NCBI GenBank assembly: GCA_003223995.1
Contig: QHYA01000040.1
Location: 1-41,655 of the forward strand
Length of the DNA stretch: 41,655 nt
Reading direction: 5' to 3'
From: Acidobacteriota bacterium
GTDB lineage: Bacteria > Acidobacteriota > Polarisedimenticolia > QHYA01
The first letter of the stretch is position 1. Each line of letters starts with the position of its first letter. Shown here one piece after another: positions 13,341 through 22,823 of the stretch. The notes beneath the pieces were generated by a model. It was not told the DNA's origin. It did no database searches and saw only the letters and a list, made by a program, of their open reading frames with translations. Made by a program: the position numbers and the translations under genes.

Positions 13341-16031
13341 CTAGCCCGATGTCAGGTCGGCGAGGATCTCCGACAGTCGCCGCCGACGCGCTCCCAGCTC
13401 CTCCGCGATCCGCCGCTCTCTCTCGACGACCTCGGCCGGCGCGCGCCCGGCGAACTCGGTGTTGTCGAGCTTGCGCCTGCGGGCGGCAAGGTCGGAGTCC
13501 ACCTTGCGCAGGTCCCGCCTCAGCTTCTCGCCGAGCAACGAGACATCGACGAGGCCCGTCAGGGGGATCGCGACGTCGAAATGGTCCGCGACAGCGCGCA
13601 GCGCGGGCCCGCCCTGGCCGGTTGTGTCCCGCAGGGCCAGCTCGACGCTCTCCGCCTGACAGAGCCGGGGGAGGTATTCCCGGAACTCCTCGGCGCCGCG
13701 GAGTGCCTCGGCCGAGGGGGCCGACAACCGCACCGCGATCCGCTTCGCCGGGTCCAGGCCCGCCTCGGCGCGAAGGTTGCGGACTCTCGTGACGATCTCG
13801 ATCATCTCTTTGATCTGCTCCTCCGCCACCGGGTCGAGACGCTGTGGAATCTCCTCCGGAAAGGGGGCCGTCGAGATCGACGGGGCGGTGCCGGCCTGCC
13901 GGGGAAGCCGCTGCCACAGCTCCTCCGTGAGGAAGGGCATGAAGGGATGGAGCAGCCTCAGCAGCGTGTCGAGGACCTCGACCAGCACGGCTCGCGTGCA
14001 GCGGCCGCGGCGGGAATCCGCCGCGGGGCCGGTCAGGCTCGGCTTGGACAGCTCGATGAACCAGTCGCAGTACGAATGCCAGATGAAGCGGTAGAGAGCG
14101 CTGGCGGCAAGGTCGAAACGAAACGCCTCGAGGTCCCGGCCCACCTCCCCCGCGAGCCGCGAAACGCTAGAGAGGATCCAGCGGTCCGGAAGAGACAGTT
14201 CTTCCCGCCCGAGCGCTGGCCGCCCCTCCTCCTCTTTCAGGTTCATGAGGACGAAGCGGGCCGCGTTCCAGATCTTGTTCGCGAAGGCCCGGTAGCCTTC
14301 GAGCCTCTCCGGACCGAGCGCGACGCTGGGGCCTGGGGAAGCTCCCACGGCAAATGTGAACCTGGCGGCGTCGGCGCCGTAGCGGCTGAGCAGCTCCTCC
14401 GGCTCCACGACGTTGCCGCGGGTCTTGGACATCTTCTGTCCCCGCTCGTCCCGGACCAGCCCGTGCAGATAGACCGTATGGAACGGCGCCTGTCCCGTGA
14501 ACTTCAGCCCCATCATGATCATCCTCGCAACCCAGAAGAAGAGAATGTCGGGGCCCGTAATAAGGACGGATGTCGGATAGTAGCGGTGGAGATCGGGGGT
14601 CTTCCCGGGCCAGCCGAGAGTGGAGAAAGGCCAGAGAGCGGAGGAGAACCACGTGTCCAGGACGTCCTCGTCCTGGCTCAGGGAGGAGGAACCGCAGGCC
14701 TCGCAGGCGGCCGGCGTCCCACTTGAGACGGTGACGTGCCCATCGGGACAGTACCACGCGGGGATCCGGTGCCCCCACCAGAGCTGCCGGGAGATACACC
14801 AGTCGTGGATGTTGCGCATCCATTCGTAATAGGTCTTCTTCCAGGAGGCCGGGACTATCTCGACACGCCCCGCCTCCACCGCCGCCAGCGCCGGAGCGGC
14901 GAGAGGGGCGACACGGACGAACCACTGCGTGGAGAGTCTTGGTTCGAGGACAGTGGAACAACGCTGGCAGACCGATATGGTCAGCCTGTGGTCCTCGACC
15001 TTCACGAGCAGGCCGTGCTCCCGCAAGTCGTCGACGATCCTCTTGCGCGCCTCGAAGCGATCGAGCCCGGCGTAGGGACCGCCGTTTTCGTTGATGGAAG
15101 CGTCCTCCCGCAGCACCGTGATGGCCGGGAGGTTGTTGCGGCGTCCCGCGGCGAAATCGTTGAAATCGTGAGCGGGGGTCACCTTCACCGCGCCGGTGCC
15201 AAAGGTCGGGTCGACCAGCTCTGCGTCGGCGATGATCGGGATCGGCCTGTCCAGCAGCGGCAACAACGCGCGGCCGCCGATCAGGTCGCGGTACCTCTCG
15301 TCATCCGGATGCACCGCCACTGCCGTATCGCCGAGCATGGTCTCCGGCCGCGTGGTCGCGACGACCAGGCGGCGGTCGCTTCCTTCGACGGGATAGGCGA
15401 CGTGCCACAGGCTCCCCGATTCTTCCCTGTGGTCAACCTCGAGGTCCGAGAGGGCGGTCTGGCAGGAGGGGCACCAGTTGATCAGCGCCTCGGCCCTGTA
15501 GATCAGCCCCTCCTCGTAGAGGGCCACGAAGACCTGCAGCACCGCCCGCGACAATCCCTCGTCGAGGGTGAAGCGCAGTCGCGACCAGTCGCAGGAGCAA
15601 CCGAGCCTCTGGAGGGTCGTGATGATGGCGCCGCTGTGATGCTCCTTCCACTTCCAGACCTCTTCCAGGAACTTTCCTCGGCCGATCTCGTGGCGCGAGG
15701 TCCCCTTTCGGCGCAACTCGCGCTCCACGACCATCTGGGTTGCAATCCCCGCGTGGTCGATCCCGGGCAGCCAGAGCGTGTCGTAGCCCTGCATCCTCCT
15801 CCAGCGGACAAGCACGTCCTGCAGCGTGTTGTTGAGCGCGTGGCCGACATGGAGGTTCCCCGTGATGTTCGGAGGGGGTATGACGATGGTGAAGGGAGGA
15901 TGGGAGGGGTTCTTCCCGGCCCGGAAGAGATCAAGCTGGAGCCAGCGCTGGTAACAGGCCGACTCGAAGCTGCCCGGTGTGTAGGTCTTCTCCAGAAGCT
16001 TGCCTGGCTCGGGGGTCATCTCGGTTCTCAT
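13341..16031 (-). CDS. valS: Valyl-tRNA synthetase
   Basis: A class I aminoacyl-tRNA synthetase that charges tRNA-Val, 896 residues, full length. The HIGH-type motif is PPPNITGNLHVGHALN near residue 50. The editing (CP1) domain contains VVATTRPETMLGDTAVAVHP. The tryptophan-rich segment ISRQLWWGHRIPAW and the KMSKS-type motif KMSKTRGN follow; Thr in place of the second Ser is a tolerated variant. An anticodon-binding domain and a C-terminal coiled coil (DSDLAARRRKLDNTEFAGRA) complete it. A second in-frame ATG lies four codons in, and AGGAC about 12 bases before the first ATG favours the longer form. A 121-base gap separates it from the response regulator, with no feature recognised. Confidence 0.97.
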   Translation of the reverse strand: MRTEMTPEPGKLLEKTYTPGSFESACYQRWLQLDLFRAGKNPSHPPFTIVIPPPNITGNLHVGHALNNTLQDVLVRWRRMQGYDTLWLPGIDHAGIATQMVVERELRRKGTSRHEIGRGKFLEEVWKWKEHHSGAIITTLQRLGCSCDWSRLRFTLDEGLSRAVLQVFVALYEEGLIYRAEALINWCPSCQTALSDLEVDHREESGSLWHVAYPVEGSDRRLVVATTRPETMLGDTAVAVHPDDERYRDLIGGRALLPLLDRPIPIIADAELVDPTFGTGAVKVTPAHDFNDFAAGRRNNLPAITVLREDASINENGGPYAGLDRFEARKRIVDDLREHGLLVKVEDHRLTISVCQRCSTVLEPRLSTQWFVRVAPLAAPALAAVEAGRVEIVPASWKKTYYEWMRNIHDWCISRQLWWGHRIPAWYCPDGHVTVSSGTPAACEACGSSSLSQDEDVLDTWFSSALWPFSTLGWPGKTPDLHRYYPTSVLITGPDILFFWVARMIMMGLKFTGQAPFHTVYLHGLVRDERGQKMSKTRGNVVEPEELLSRYGADAARFTFAVGASPGPSVALGPERLEGYRAFANKIWNAARFVLMNLKEEEGRPALGREELSLPDRWILSSVSRLAGEVGRDLEAFRFDLAASALYRFIWHSYCDWFIELSKPSLTGPAADSRRGRCTRAVLVEVLDTLLRLLHPFMPFLTEELWQRLPRQAGTAPSISTAPFPEEIPQRLDPVAEEQIKEMIEIVTRVRNLRAEAGLDPAKRIAVRLSAPSAEALRGAEEFREYLPRLCQAESVELALRDTTGQGGPALRAVADHFDVAIPLTGLVDVSLLGEKLRRDLRKVDSDLAARRRKLDNTEFAGRAPAEVVERERRIAEELGARRRRLSEILADLTSG

Positions 16032-16152
16032 GGCGCTGCGGCGTCCTCGCGAGGGGTCCGTCCGGATGAGGCTTCCGGCATCCCGGCCAGCTCTCTCAAG
16101 GACCGCTTTCCGACCACCTCGCTCCCCTCTGATCCGGTGTGCACAGTCCGGA

Positions 16153-16857
16153 TCAGCCCGCGGGATCTTGCTCCTCCAGCCGCTGCCGGATGATCGAGTC
16201 CAGCAGGTCCGGTACGATGTCCCAGGCGACGTCCCTTACGACGGCCGGACCGATCAGCTCCACGAGCCGCCTCGCGACCGCGTCGACATCGGCGGGTGTG
16301 AGCGTCATGCCGCGGGCCGCAACCGGAACGGGACCGTCGGGCAGGGCCTCCGCCCCGGCGGCAGCTTCGGGCGAGGGTCCCATCGCGCTCCGGTCTCCGG
16401 GAGTTTCGCCGAAGGGACCCTCCGGCTGCATGATCCGGACAGGCGCGCCGGAAGCCACACGGGCTCGGGACCCCCGCGCGTCCTCCTGGCCGCCCGCGAG
16501 CAGCCCGCGGACCCTCTCCAGCAACGTCTGGGACTCGAACGGCTTGGCAAGGTGGCCGTCGGCTCCGGCCAGCCGGCCGCGCTCGGGATCGTAGGGCTCG
16601 AACGCGCTGGAGAGCATCAGGATGCGCGGACTCGCGCCGGTCGATTCCTTCCTGACAAGCTCGCAGACCTCGTAGCCGCTCATTGCCGGCATGGCGGCGT
16701 CGAGAAGCAGAACGTCCGGTCGCCGCTCGAGAAAGCTGTGGAGCGCGGTCTCTCCGTCCGGAACGCAGATCGTGTCGATGCCGGTCTCGGCGAAGGTCAG
16801 CTCCACGATCTTCCTGATGGTGGGCGAATCGTCAGCGCAGAGCAGGGTCGGTGCCAT
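16153..16857 (-). CDS. CheY-like single-receiver response regulator with C-terminal extension
   Basis: The receiver domain covers residues 1-120: acidic pair ADD at 8-10, phospho-acceptor D53 in VLLLDAAMP, switch Ser in MLSSAFEP, and Lys in LAKPFE. A Pro/Ala/Gly linker follows. The last 50 residues form a helical segment ([20 protein letters not shown]... RLEEQ) seen in several acidobacterial and myxobacterial regulators, probably a dimerisation or partner helix rather than a DNA-binding domain. The ATG at 16857 is preceded by GAGGAGAGAAACC; the ORF-track start is 13 codons too early. Its start overlaps the methylmalonyl-CoA mutase small chain by 26 bases. No sensor kinase is nearby, so its input is unknown. 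Confidence 0.85.
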   Translation of the reverse strand: MAPTLLCADDSPTIRKIVELTFAETGIDTICVPDGETALHSFLERRPDVLLLDAAMPAMSGYEVCELVRKESTGASPRILMLSSAFEPYDPERGRLAGADGHLAKPFESQTLLERVRGLLAGGQEDARGSRARVASGAPVRIMQPEGPFGETPGDRSAMGPSPEAAAGAEALPDGPVPVAARGMTLTPADVDAVARRLVELIGPAVVRDVAWDIVPDLLDSIIRQRLEEQDPAG

Positions 16858-17278
16858 GGTTTCTCTCCTCGGTGCGCCTGTGGGGGACATTCTCACGCAC
16901 CCATTCGATCACGTCGCTTGTGCTCGCGCCGGGGGTGAAGATCCTCTTTACCCCGGCCGCCAGGAGGCCCGGCATGTCCTCCTGCGGCACGATGCCGCCT
17001 CCGAACACGACGATGTCCTCAGCCCCTTTCTCCCGCAGGAGCGACAGCACGCGGGGGAAGAGGGTGTTGTGAGCCCCGGAAAGGACCGACAGACCCATCG
17101 CGTCCACGTCCTCCTGGATGGCCGTGGTGACGATCATCTCGGGGGTCTGATGGAGCCCGGTGTAGATCACCTCGAAGCCCGCGTCGCGCAACGCCCGGGC
17201 GATGATCTTCGCCCCCCGGTCGTGCCCGTCGAGCCCCACCTTCCCCACGAGGATTCGGATGCGGCTGTCCGTCGTCAC
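16832..17278 (-). CDS. Methylmalonyl-CoA mutase, cobalamin-binding chain
   Basis: A 148-residue B12-binding subunit. It has the DxHxxG motif (LDGHDRGAK) whose His coordinates cobalt, followed by [14 protein letters not shown], the S-L loop [10 protein letters not shown] and the GGG loop [12 protein letters not shown]. In this split form the catalytic barrel is a separate chain, here immediately upstream (25-base gap), as in archaea and several bacteria. Together they interconvert methylmalonyl-CoA and succinyl-CoA. The start is a GTG close after AAAGAG. The last 8 codons overlap the response-regulator start. Confidence 0.93.
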   Translation of the reverse strand: MTTDSRIRILVGKVGLDGHDRGAKIIARALRDAGFEVIYTGLHQTPEMIVTTAIQEDVDAMGLSVLSGAHNTLFPRVLSLLREKGAEDIVVFGGGIVPQEDMPGLLAAGVKRIFTPGASTSDVIEWVRENVPHRRTEERNHGTDPALR

Positions 17279-17303
17279 CTCTTTCGGCCTCTTGGGGCCT
17301 CGT

Positions 17304-18974
17304 TCAGAATACGGAGACCTCGCGGTACTCTCCGAAAACCCGTTTCATCGTCGTGCAGATCTCCCCGACCGTCGCATAGTCGCGCACCGCCTGGAGGATC
17401 GGAGGCATCAGGTTCCCGCCGGAGCGAGCGGCCCGCTCGATGGTGTCGAGGGACCTTCCCACTCGCCGCGCGTCGCGTGAGGCGCGCAATTGCGCGAGGC
17501 GTTTCTTCTGTGTGAGCTCGACCTCGATCGGGATGCGGAGTGTCTCGACGGGTTCCTCCTCCTCGATCTGATACCGGTTCATTCCGACGATCGTCTTCTC
17601 GCCCCGGTCGACCTGCTGCTGGTAGCGGTAGGAGGCGTCGGCGATCGCTTTCTGGGGAAAGCCCGCTTCGATGGCCGGAATGATTCCCCCCATCGATTCG
17701 ATCTTCTCCATGAGCGCCGCCGCCTCCTCCTCGATCCTCCTCGTCAGGGTCTCCACGAAATAGGAGCCTCCCAGTGGGTCCACCGTGTTCGCGACTCCCG
17801 ACTCCTCGGCGAGGATCTGCTGCGTGCGCAGGGCGATGCGCACCGCCTCCTCCGTCGGCAGAGCAAGGGTCTCGTCGAGGGAGTTGGTGTGGAGCGACTG
17901 AGTTCCTCCGAGCACCGCAGCCAGGGCCTGAACCGTCACGCGCACGATGTTGTTGTAGGGTTGCTGTGCCGTGAGCGAGCAGCCCGCGGTCTGCGTGTGG
18001 AACCGCAGTTTCCAGGATGCGGGGTTCTTCGCGCCGAACCTCTCGCGCATCAGCCCGGCCCACATCCGTCGCGCCGCGCGCATCTTCGCGATCTCTTCGA
18101 AGAAGTCGTTGTGCGAGTTGAAGAAGAACGACAGCCTCGGGGCGAAGACGTCCACGTCGAGCCCCACCTCGATCCCCGCTTGGACGTAGCAGATCCCGTC
18201 GGCCAGCGTGAAGGCCAGCTCCTGAACGGCCGTCGCCCCGGCCTCCCTGATGTGGTAGCCGGAGATGGAGATGGTATTCCACTTGGGCACCGTCTCTGCG
18301 CAGAAGGCCATGATGTCCGTGATGATCCGCAGGGAGGGGCGCGGAGGGTAAATCCACTCCTTTTGCGCGATATATTCTTTCAGGATGTCGTTCTGGATCG
18401 TCCCTTCCAGCTTCTCCAGGGGCACTCCCTGCTTCTCGGCGACCGCGAGGTACATGGCGAACAGGATCGAGGCCGGGGAATTGATGGTCATCGAGGTCGA
18501 GACGCGGTCGAGAGGGATGCGGTCGAACAGGCACTCCATGTCCGCCAGCGTGTCGATGGCCACCCCTTCCCGGCCGACTTCACCTTCGGCGAGCGGATCG
18601 TCGGAGTCGCGCCCCATCAGCGTCGGCAGGTCGAAGGCCACGGACAGCCCCATCTGGCCATGCTCGAGCAGGTAGTGGTACCGGCTGTTGGTGTCGGCGG
18701 CCGAGCCGAACCCGGAGAACTGCCGCATCGTCCACAGCTTCCCGCGGTACATCGTGGGGTGGATGCCGCGGGTGTAGGGAGGCTCGCCGGGCGCATCGGC
18801 GTCCCTGCCAGCGTCCCACCAGCCGGCCAGATCCTCCTCCGCGTAAAGCCTCTCGATGGGGAAGCTCGAGACGGTGGAGAATTCCCGCTGCCTCTCCCCC
18901 ATCCCGGCAAGGGCGGGGCCGAGTGTGTTCATCTCCCATTCTTTCCTGGAACGGCTCTTCCTCACCTCCGCCAT
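17304..18974 (-). CDS. Methylmalonyl-CoA mutase, large catalytic chain
   Basis: The substrate-binding TIM barrel, 556 residues, without a fused B12 domain. Family landmarks are [37 protein letters not shown], the active-site region [53 protein letters not shown] and [18 protein letters not shown]. Tyr of the TMYRG motif is the conserved substrate-contacting residue. It works with the adjacent cobalamin chain in propionyl-CoA/succinyl-CoA metabolism. A related fold, isobutyryl-CoA or ethylmalonyl-CoA mutase, cannot be wholly excluded by eye. No epimerase or MeaB chaperone gene is in the window. It lies 7 bases after the acyl-CoA dehydrogenase. Confidence 0.93.
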   Translation of the reverse strand: MAEVRKSRSRKEWEMNTLGPALAGMGERQREFSTVSSFPIERLYAEEDLAGWWDAGRDADAPGEPPYTRGIHPTMYRGKLWTMRQFSGFGSAADTNSRYHYLLEHGQMGLSVAFDLPTLMGRDSDDPLAEGEVGREGVAIDTLADMECLFDRIPLDRVSTSMTINSPASILFAMYLAVAEKQGVPLEKLEGTIQNDILKEYIAQKEWIYPPRPSLRIITDIMAFCAETVPKWNTISISGYHIREAGATAVQELAFTLADGICYVQAGIEVGLDVDVFAPRLSFFFNSHNDFFEEIAKMRAARRMWAGLMRERFGAKNPASWKLRFHTQTAGCSLTAQQPYNNIVRVTVQALAAVLGGTQSLHTNSLDETLALPTEEAVRIALRTQQILAEESGVANTVDPLGGSYFVETLTRRIEEEAAALMEKIESMGGIIPAIEAGFPQKAIADASYRYQQQVDRGEKTIVGMNRYQIEEEEPVETLRIPIEVELTQKKRLAQLRASRDARRVGRSLDTIERAARSGGNLMPPILQAVRDYATVGEICTTMKRVFGEYREVSVF

Positions 18975-18981
18975 GCGCTCC

Positions 18982-19989
18982 TCAGCCCGTCTGCCCCAGA
19001 ATGCTCCGGGAAATGATGATCCTCTGCACCTCGCTTGTCCCCTCGTAGATCGTCGTCACGCGCACATCCCGGTAGAGCCGTTCCACGCGGAACTCCTTCG
19101 AGTAGCCATAGCCGCCGTGGATCTGCACGGCTTCGTAGGTGACGCCCTGGGCCATCTCCGTCGCGAAGAGCTTCGCCATCGAAGATTCCCTTGGCCCATC
19201 GCCGCATCCGGCGTCGCGGTTCGCCGCGGCCCTCCAGGTCAGCAGGCGTGCGGCGTCGATGCTCGTCGCCATGTCGGCAAGCTTCGAGCGCGTCGCGCCG
19301 AACTCCGCCAGCGAGCTGCCGAAAGCCACCCGGCTCTGCGAGTAGGCCAGGGCCTCCTCCAACGCCGCCTGAGCGAGGCCAATAGCCTGGGCGGCGATGC
19401 CGATCCGGCCCGCCTCGAGGCTGGCGAGAGGGATGGACAGGCCCGCCCCCTCCTCTCCCAGCAGGTTCTCCGCCGGGATCTCGCAGTCCTGCAGCAAGAC
19501 GCTTCCCGTCTTCGATGCGCGGAGGCCCATCTTGTCCTCGAGCTTGCCGAAACGGAATCCCGGAAACTGCGGCTCGGCGATGAAGGCGCTGATCCCCTTC
19601 TTGCCTCGAGAGCTGTCGGTGACGGCGAAGATGAGAAAGACTGAGCCAATCTGGACGTTGGTCACCCAGGACTTTTCCCCGTTGAGGATCCAGCGATTCC
19701 CCTTCCGCTCGGCGCGCGTCTTGAGGGCCCCTGCGTCGGAGCCGCACGAGGGCTCGGTCAGGCAGAAGCCCCCGATCACCCGGCCGGAGGCGAGCGGCCT
19801 GAGGTAGCGCTCCTTCTGCTCCTTGGTGCCGAATCGGAGGATCGGGTAGGCGCAAACGGAGTTGGTGACCGACAGGGTCACCGCGGTAGAGGCACAGACG
19901 CGCGCGACCTCCTCGATGACGATCGCGTAGGAGACGCAGTCCAGCCCCGAACCACCCCATTCCTCCGGCACGATCAGCTCGAGATCCAT
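18982..19989 (-). CDS. Acyl-CoA dehydrogenase, apparently missing an N-terminal block
   Basis: A FAD-dependent enzyme for the first oxidation of an acyl-CoA. The middle and C-terminal domains are intact: [19 protein letters not shown], the flavin/substrate loop [55 protein letters not shown], and the [16 protein letters not shown] region with the catalytic Glu. At 335 residues it is about 45-50 shorter than the family norm (about 380). The N-terminus reads MDLEL, as family starts often do, and then jumps straight to [12 protein letters not shown], omitting most of the first helical domain. That looks like an in-frame deletion near 19975. AGGACCCGGT precedes the ATG. It probably acted with the mutase pair and the thiolase cluster. 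Confidence 0.85.
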   Translation of the reverse strand: MDLELIVPEEWGGSGLDCVSYAIVIEEVARVCASTAVTLSVTNSVCAYPILRFGTKEQKERYLRPLASGRVIGGFCLTEPSCGSDAGALKTRAERKGNRWILNGEKSWVTNVQIGSVFLIFAVTDSSRGKKGISAFIAEPQFPGFRFGKLEDKMGLRASKTGSVLLQDCEIPAENLLGEEGAGLSIPLASLEAGRIGIAAQAIGLAQAALEEALAYSQSRVAFGSSLAEFGATRSKLADMATSIDAARLLTWRAAANRDAGCGDGPRESSMAKLFATEMAQGVTYEAVQIHGGYGYSKEFRVERLYRDVRVTTIYEGTSEVQRIIISRSILGQTG

Positions 19990-19998
19990 ACCGGGTCC

Positions 19999-20026
19999 TG
20001 CCGGCCGGACTGGTCTTCCGCCGGCA
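19999..20026. other. Hairpin between hpf and the acyl-CoA dehydrogenase
   Basis: TGCCGGC and GCCGGCA form a perfect 7-bp stem around a 14-base loop, in the 50-base gap after the hpf stop. On the minus strand it is not followed by a T-run, so at most it is a weak or Rho-assisted stop for the lpt-rpoN-hpf unit. Confidence 0.35.
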
Positions 20027-20039
20027 CGGGCAGTTTAAC

Positions 20040-20585
20040 TCACGGCTCGATCAGGCCGAAGCTGCCGTCGGGGCGCCGGTACAGGACGGAGATCCTCTGG
20101 CTGATGGAGTTCCGGAAGACGACGAACTCACTGTGGCTGCCGTCGACCTCGAGCACGGCCTCTTCCGGGGTCATCGGCTTGACCAGGTAGCTGTTGGTCC
20201 GGACGATCCGGGGTGGCTCCCCGGCGGAGGGGCCGGCCATTTCCGTCTCCGGGGCCGGGGGGAGGGCCGTGCGGATGCTCTCGGCCCCTTTCTTCTTGTT
20301 GCGCCGCTTGATCTTCTCCTTGTGCTTCTTGGCCTGCCGCTCGAGCTTCTCCATGACGAGACCGATGGCGCTGTACATGTCTTCGGTCTCCCCCGACCCC
20401 GACATCGTCGCCGTCCGGGCGTGGACGACGATCTCGGCGATGTGCCTGTGCTTCTCGACGGCGAGGATCACGTGGGTCTCGATGATATCGTCGAGGTACT
20501 TGTGGAGTTTCTGGAGCTTGTCGACGGTGAATTCCCGGAGAGCGGGCGTGATCTCGATGTGCCTGCCGGTGATATCGACACTCAT
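20040..20585 (-). CDS. hpf: Ribosome hibernation promoting factor, long form
   Basis: A 181-residue long-type HPF, which dimerises 70S ribosomes into inactive 100S particles in stationary phase. The N-terminal S30AE domain covers residues 1-100 (MSVDITGRHIEITPALREF, HRHIAEIVVHARTATMSGSGE, DMYSAIGLVMEKLERQ), followed by a basic Lys/Arg stretch. A linker leads to the C-terminal dimerisation domain (RTNSYLVKPMTPEEAVLEVD... FVVFRNSISQRISVLYRRPDGSFGLIEP). The ATG follows TAGGGAGGAGGCCCGGAC, an excellent ribosome-binding site. Its place directly after rpoN matches the proteobacterial order. Confidence 0.95.
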   Translation of the reverse strand: MSVDITGRHIEITPALREFTVDKLQKLHKYLDDIIETHVILAVEKHRHIAEIVVHARTATMSGSGETEDMYSAIGLVMEKLERQAKKHKEKIKRRNKKKGAESIRTALPPAPETEMAGPSAGEPPRIVRTNSYLVKPMTPEEAVLEVDGSHSEFVVFRNSISQRISVLYRRPDGSFGLIEP

Positions 20586-20600
20586 GTCCGGGCCTCCTCC

Positions 20601-22037
20601 CTAGCTGAAGACCTGCCGGCGGCTTGTGGATGAAGCTATCCGGAGCTCCTCGCGGTACTTCGCCACGGTCCTCCGAGCGATCTTCAACCCTTCGGATCGA
20701 AGCATCTTCGCGATCTCCGAATCGCTGTATGGATGATGGGGATCCTCCTCGCCGACGATTTTCCGGATCTTCTGCTTCACGGTCAGTGACGAGATGTCCT
20801 CCCCGTAGGCCGAGTGGATTCCGCTGTGGAAGAAAAACCTCATCTCATAGAGACCACGCGGAGTGTGCATGTACTTGTTGTTCACGACGCGGCTGACGGT
20901 CGATTCATGCATGCCGATGTCCTCGGCGACATCCTTGAGGATCAGGGGGCGGATCTTCTCGATGCCGGACTCGAGAAACTCACGCTGGAAGCGGACGATG
21001 CTGGTGGCGACCTTGTAGATGGTCCTCTGCCTTTCCTCCAGGCTCTTGATCAGCCGGAACGCGGAGCGGAGCTTCTCCCGCACGTAGGCCTTGGCCTCGC
21101 GGTTCGCGGCGTCGGACCCTCGCTCCACCATTCGCCGGTAGACCGGCGAGATCCTCAACCGGGGCAGCCCCTCCTCGTTCAGCAGCACCTGGTAGTCGTC
21201 GTCGATCTTCAGGACGTACACGTCCGGGACGACGTACTGCGACGAGGTGACGTTGTACTTCTGTCCGGGCTTCGGATCCAGGCCCCGAATGATCTCGAGA
21301 TAGTGTCCGAGCTCCTCCATGCTGCATCCGATCACCTCGGCCAGCTCCTTGTAGCGCTGGTTCTGGAGCTTGTCGAGGTGGTGGAGGATGATGTCCTCCT
21401 CCGGCCCCCCGTCGCCGCCGACATGGCGCAACTGGATCAGGAGGCATTCCTGGAGGTCGCGCGCGGCGACTCCGGGAGGATCGAACCCCTGAACGAACCC
21501 GAGCGTGAACTCGATCTCCTCCTTGTTGAAGGAGGGGTCCATCTTGCAGATCTCCTCGACCGTCGCCCGCAGGAAGCCGTCCTCGTCCAGGTTGCCGATG
21601 ATCGCGCGGCCGATCGCCTTGACCTGTTCGGAGGAGGTGGACAGGTCGAGCTGCCAGGCAAGATGGTCGGAGAGGCTGCTGGGCTTCGACAGGGTGTTCT
21701 CGAAAGACGGCAGTTCCTCGCGGTACTCGACCGGGGGGCGGGGGATGTACTCCCCATCGAGATCCTGGAAGAACGACTCGTAATCGATCTCGTCGTAGGG
21801 GGTTTTTTCGGGGTTCGCCTCGACCTCGGCGGGACCGTCGGGCTTCTCTGGCTGGGGGGACTCGGCTGTCTCGGTCGTGGAGCCGTCCTCGAGGACCGGG
21901 TTGTCCTCGAGCTCCTGAGCGACCTCCTCGACCAGCTCGAGCTTCGACATCTGCAGCAGCTTGATCGCCTGCTGCAGAGACGGCGTCATGATCAGCTTCT
22001 GGGAGAGCCGGACGGTCAGCTTCTGCTCGAGAGCCAT
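20601..22037 (-). CDS. rpoN: RNA polymerase sigma-54 factor
   Basis: Sigma-54, 478 residues, directs polymerase to -24/-12 promoters and needs AAA+ enhancer-binding proteins. Region I is LSQKLIMTPSLQQAIKLLQMSKLEL. An acidic region II follows (ETAESPQPEKPDGPAEVE). The core-binding domain contains DPPGVAARDLQECLLIQL, and the DNA-binding region shows the helix-turn-helix (MHESTVSRVVNNKYMHTPRG) and the RpoN box ARRTVAKYREEL near the end. The ATG is 6 bases after lptB, with only GAAGCGAA as a weak Shine-Dalgarno, so coupling to lptB is likely. No enhancer-binding protein gene is in the window. Confidence 0.97.
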   Translation of the reverse strand: MALEQKLTVRLSQKLIMTPSLQQAIKLLQMSKLELVEEVAQELEDNPVLEDGSTTETAESPQPEKPDGPAEVEANPEKTPYDEIDYESFFQDLDGEYIPRPPVEYREELPSFENTLSKPSSLSDHLAWQLDLSTSSEQVKAIGRAIIGNLDEDGFLRATVEEICKMDPSFNKEEIEFTLGFVQGFDPPGVAARDLQECLLIQLRHVGGDGGPEEDIILHHLDKLQNQRYKELAEVIGCSMEELGHYLEIIRGLDPKPGQKYNVTSSQYVVPDVYVLKIDDDYQVLLNEEGLPRLRISPVYRRMVERGSDAANREAKAYVREKLRSAFRLIKSLEERQRTIYKVATSIVRFQREFLESGIEKIRPLILKDVAEDIGMHESTVSRVVNNKYMHTPRGLYEMRFFFHSGIHSAYGEDISSLTVKQKIRKIVGEEDPHHPYSDSEIAKMLRSEGLKIARRTVAKYREELRIASSTSRRQVFS

Positions 22038-22043
22038 TTCGCT

Positions 22044-22823
22044 TCAGTCCAGTCTGAATTTCTCCCCTAGATAGATCCGGCGGACTTCAGGGTCCGAGGC
22101 CAGATCCTGCGGGGTTCCGTGTCTGAAGATCCTGCCGGCGCTAATAATATAAGCTCGGTCGGTGATCTGTAAAGTTTCCCGCACGTTGTGATCGGTGATC
22201 AGCACGCCGATATGCCGTGATCGCAACTCCCGCACCAGCCGCTGGATGTCGGCAACGGCGATCGGATCGATGCCTGCGAAGGGTTCGTCCAGCAGCATGA
22301 AGGAGGGATCCGCGCACAGCGCCCGCGCGATCTCTGCGCGCCGCCTCTCTCCTCCCGAGAGTTGGTAGGAGGGGGCCGAAGCCAGACTCTCCAGGCCGAA
22401 CTCCTTGAGGAGCTCCCGGCTGCGGCGACGCATCTGTTCGCGTGCGACGCCCCGGGCCTCCAGGACTGCGAGCAGGTTCTCCTCGACCGTCAGGCGGCGG
22501 AAGATCGACGACTCCTGGGGGAGATAGCTGACCCCCTTGCGCGCGCGCAGGTACATTGGCAGATCCGTGATCTCCTCCTCGCCAAGGAAGATCCTTCCCT
22601 CATCGGGTCGCACCAAGCCGAGGATGAGATGGAAGCTGGTTGTCTTGCCAGCGCCGTTGGGTCCGAGCAGCCCGACGATCTCCCCGCGGCCGATGGAGAC
22701 CCCCACTCCCTCCACAACAAAGCGCCCGCGGCAGCGTTTCCTCAGCCCCTCGGCCCGCAACTCACCGTCTGTCGCCGCTTGCGTCCCGGCCTCGCTGGGC
22801 AAACCTGACCTTTCCACGCTCAC
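22044..22823 (-). CDS. lptB: Lipopolysaccharide export ATPase LptB
   Basis: The cytoplasmic ABC ATPase that powers LPS extraction from the inner membrane with LptFG. Visible motifs are Walker A GPNGAGKTTSF, Q-loop YLPQESSIFRRLTVEENL, signature LSGGERRRAEIARAL, Walker B FMLLDEPFAGIDP and switch His in ITDHNVRETL. The C-terminus SDPEVRRIYLGEKFRLD is typical. The ORF-track start (GTG at 22823) overlaps lptC/A by 62 bases and adds about 20 poorly conserved residues. A TTG at 22760, one base after the lptC/A stop, would begin the protein just before the conserved LRAEGLRK. Both are possible. lptF and lptG are not in the window. Confidence 0.94.
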   Translation of the reverse strand: MSVERSGLPSEAGTQAATDGELRAEGLRKRCRGRFVVEGVGVSIGRGEIVGLLGPNGAGKTTSFHLILGLVRPDEGRIFLGEEEITDLPMYLRARKGVSYLPQESSIFRRLTVEENLLAVLEARGVAREQMRRRSRELLKEFGLESLASAPSYQLSGGERRRAEIARALCADPSFMLLDEPFAGIDPIAVADIQRLVRELRSRHIGVLITDHNVRETLQITDRAYIISAGRIFRHGTPQDLASDPEVRRIYLGEKFRLD

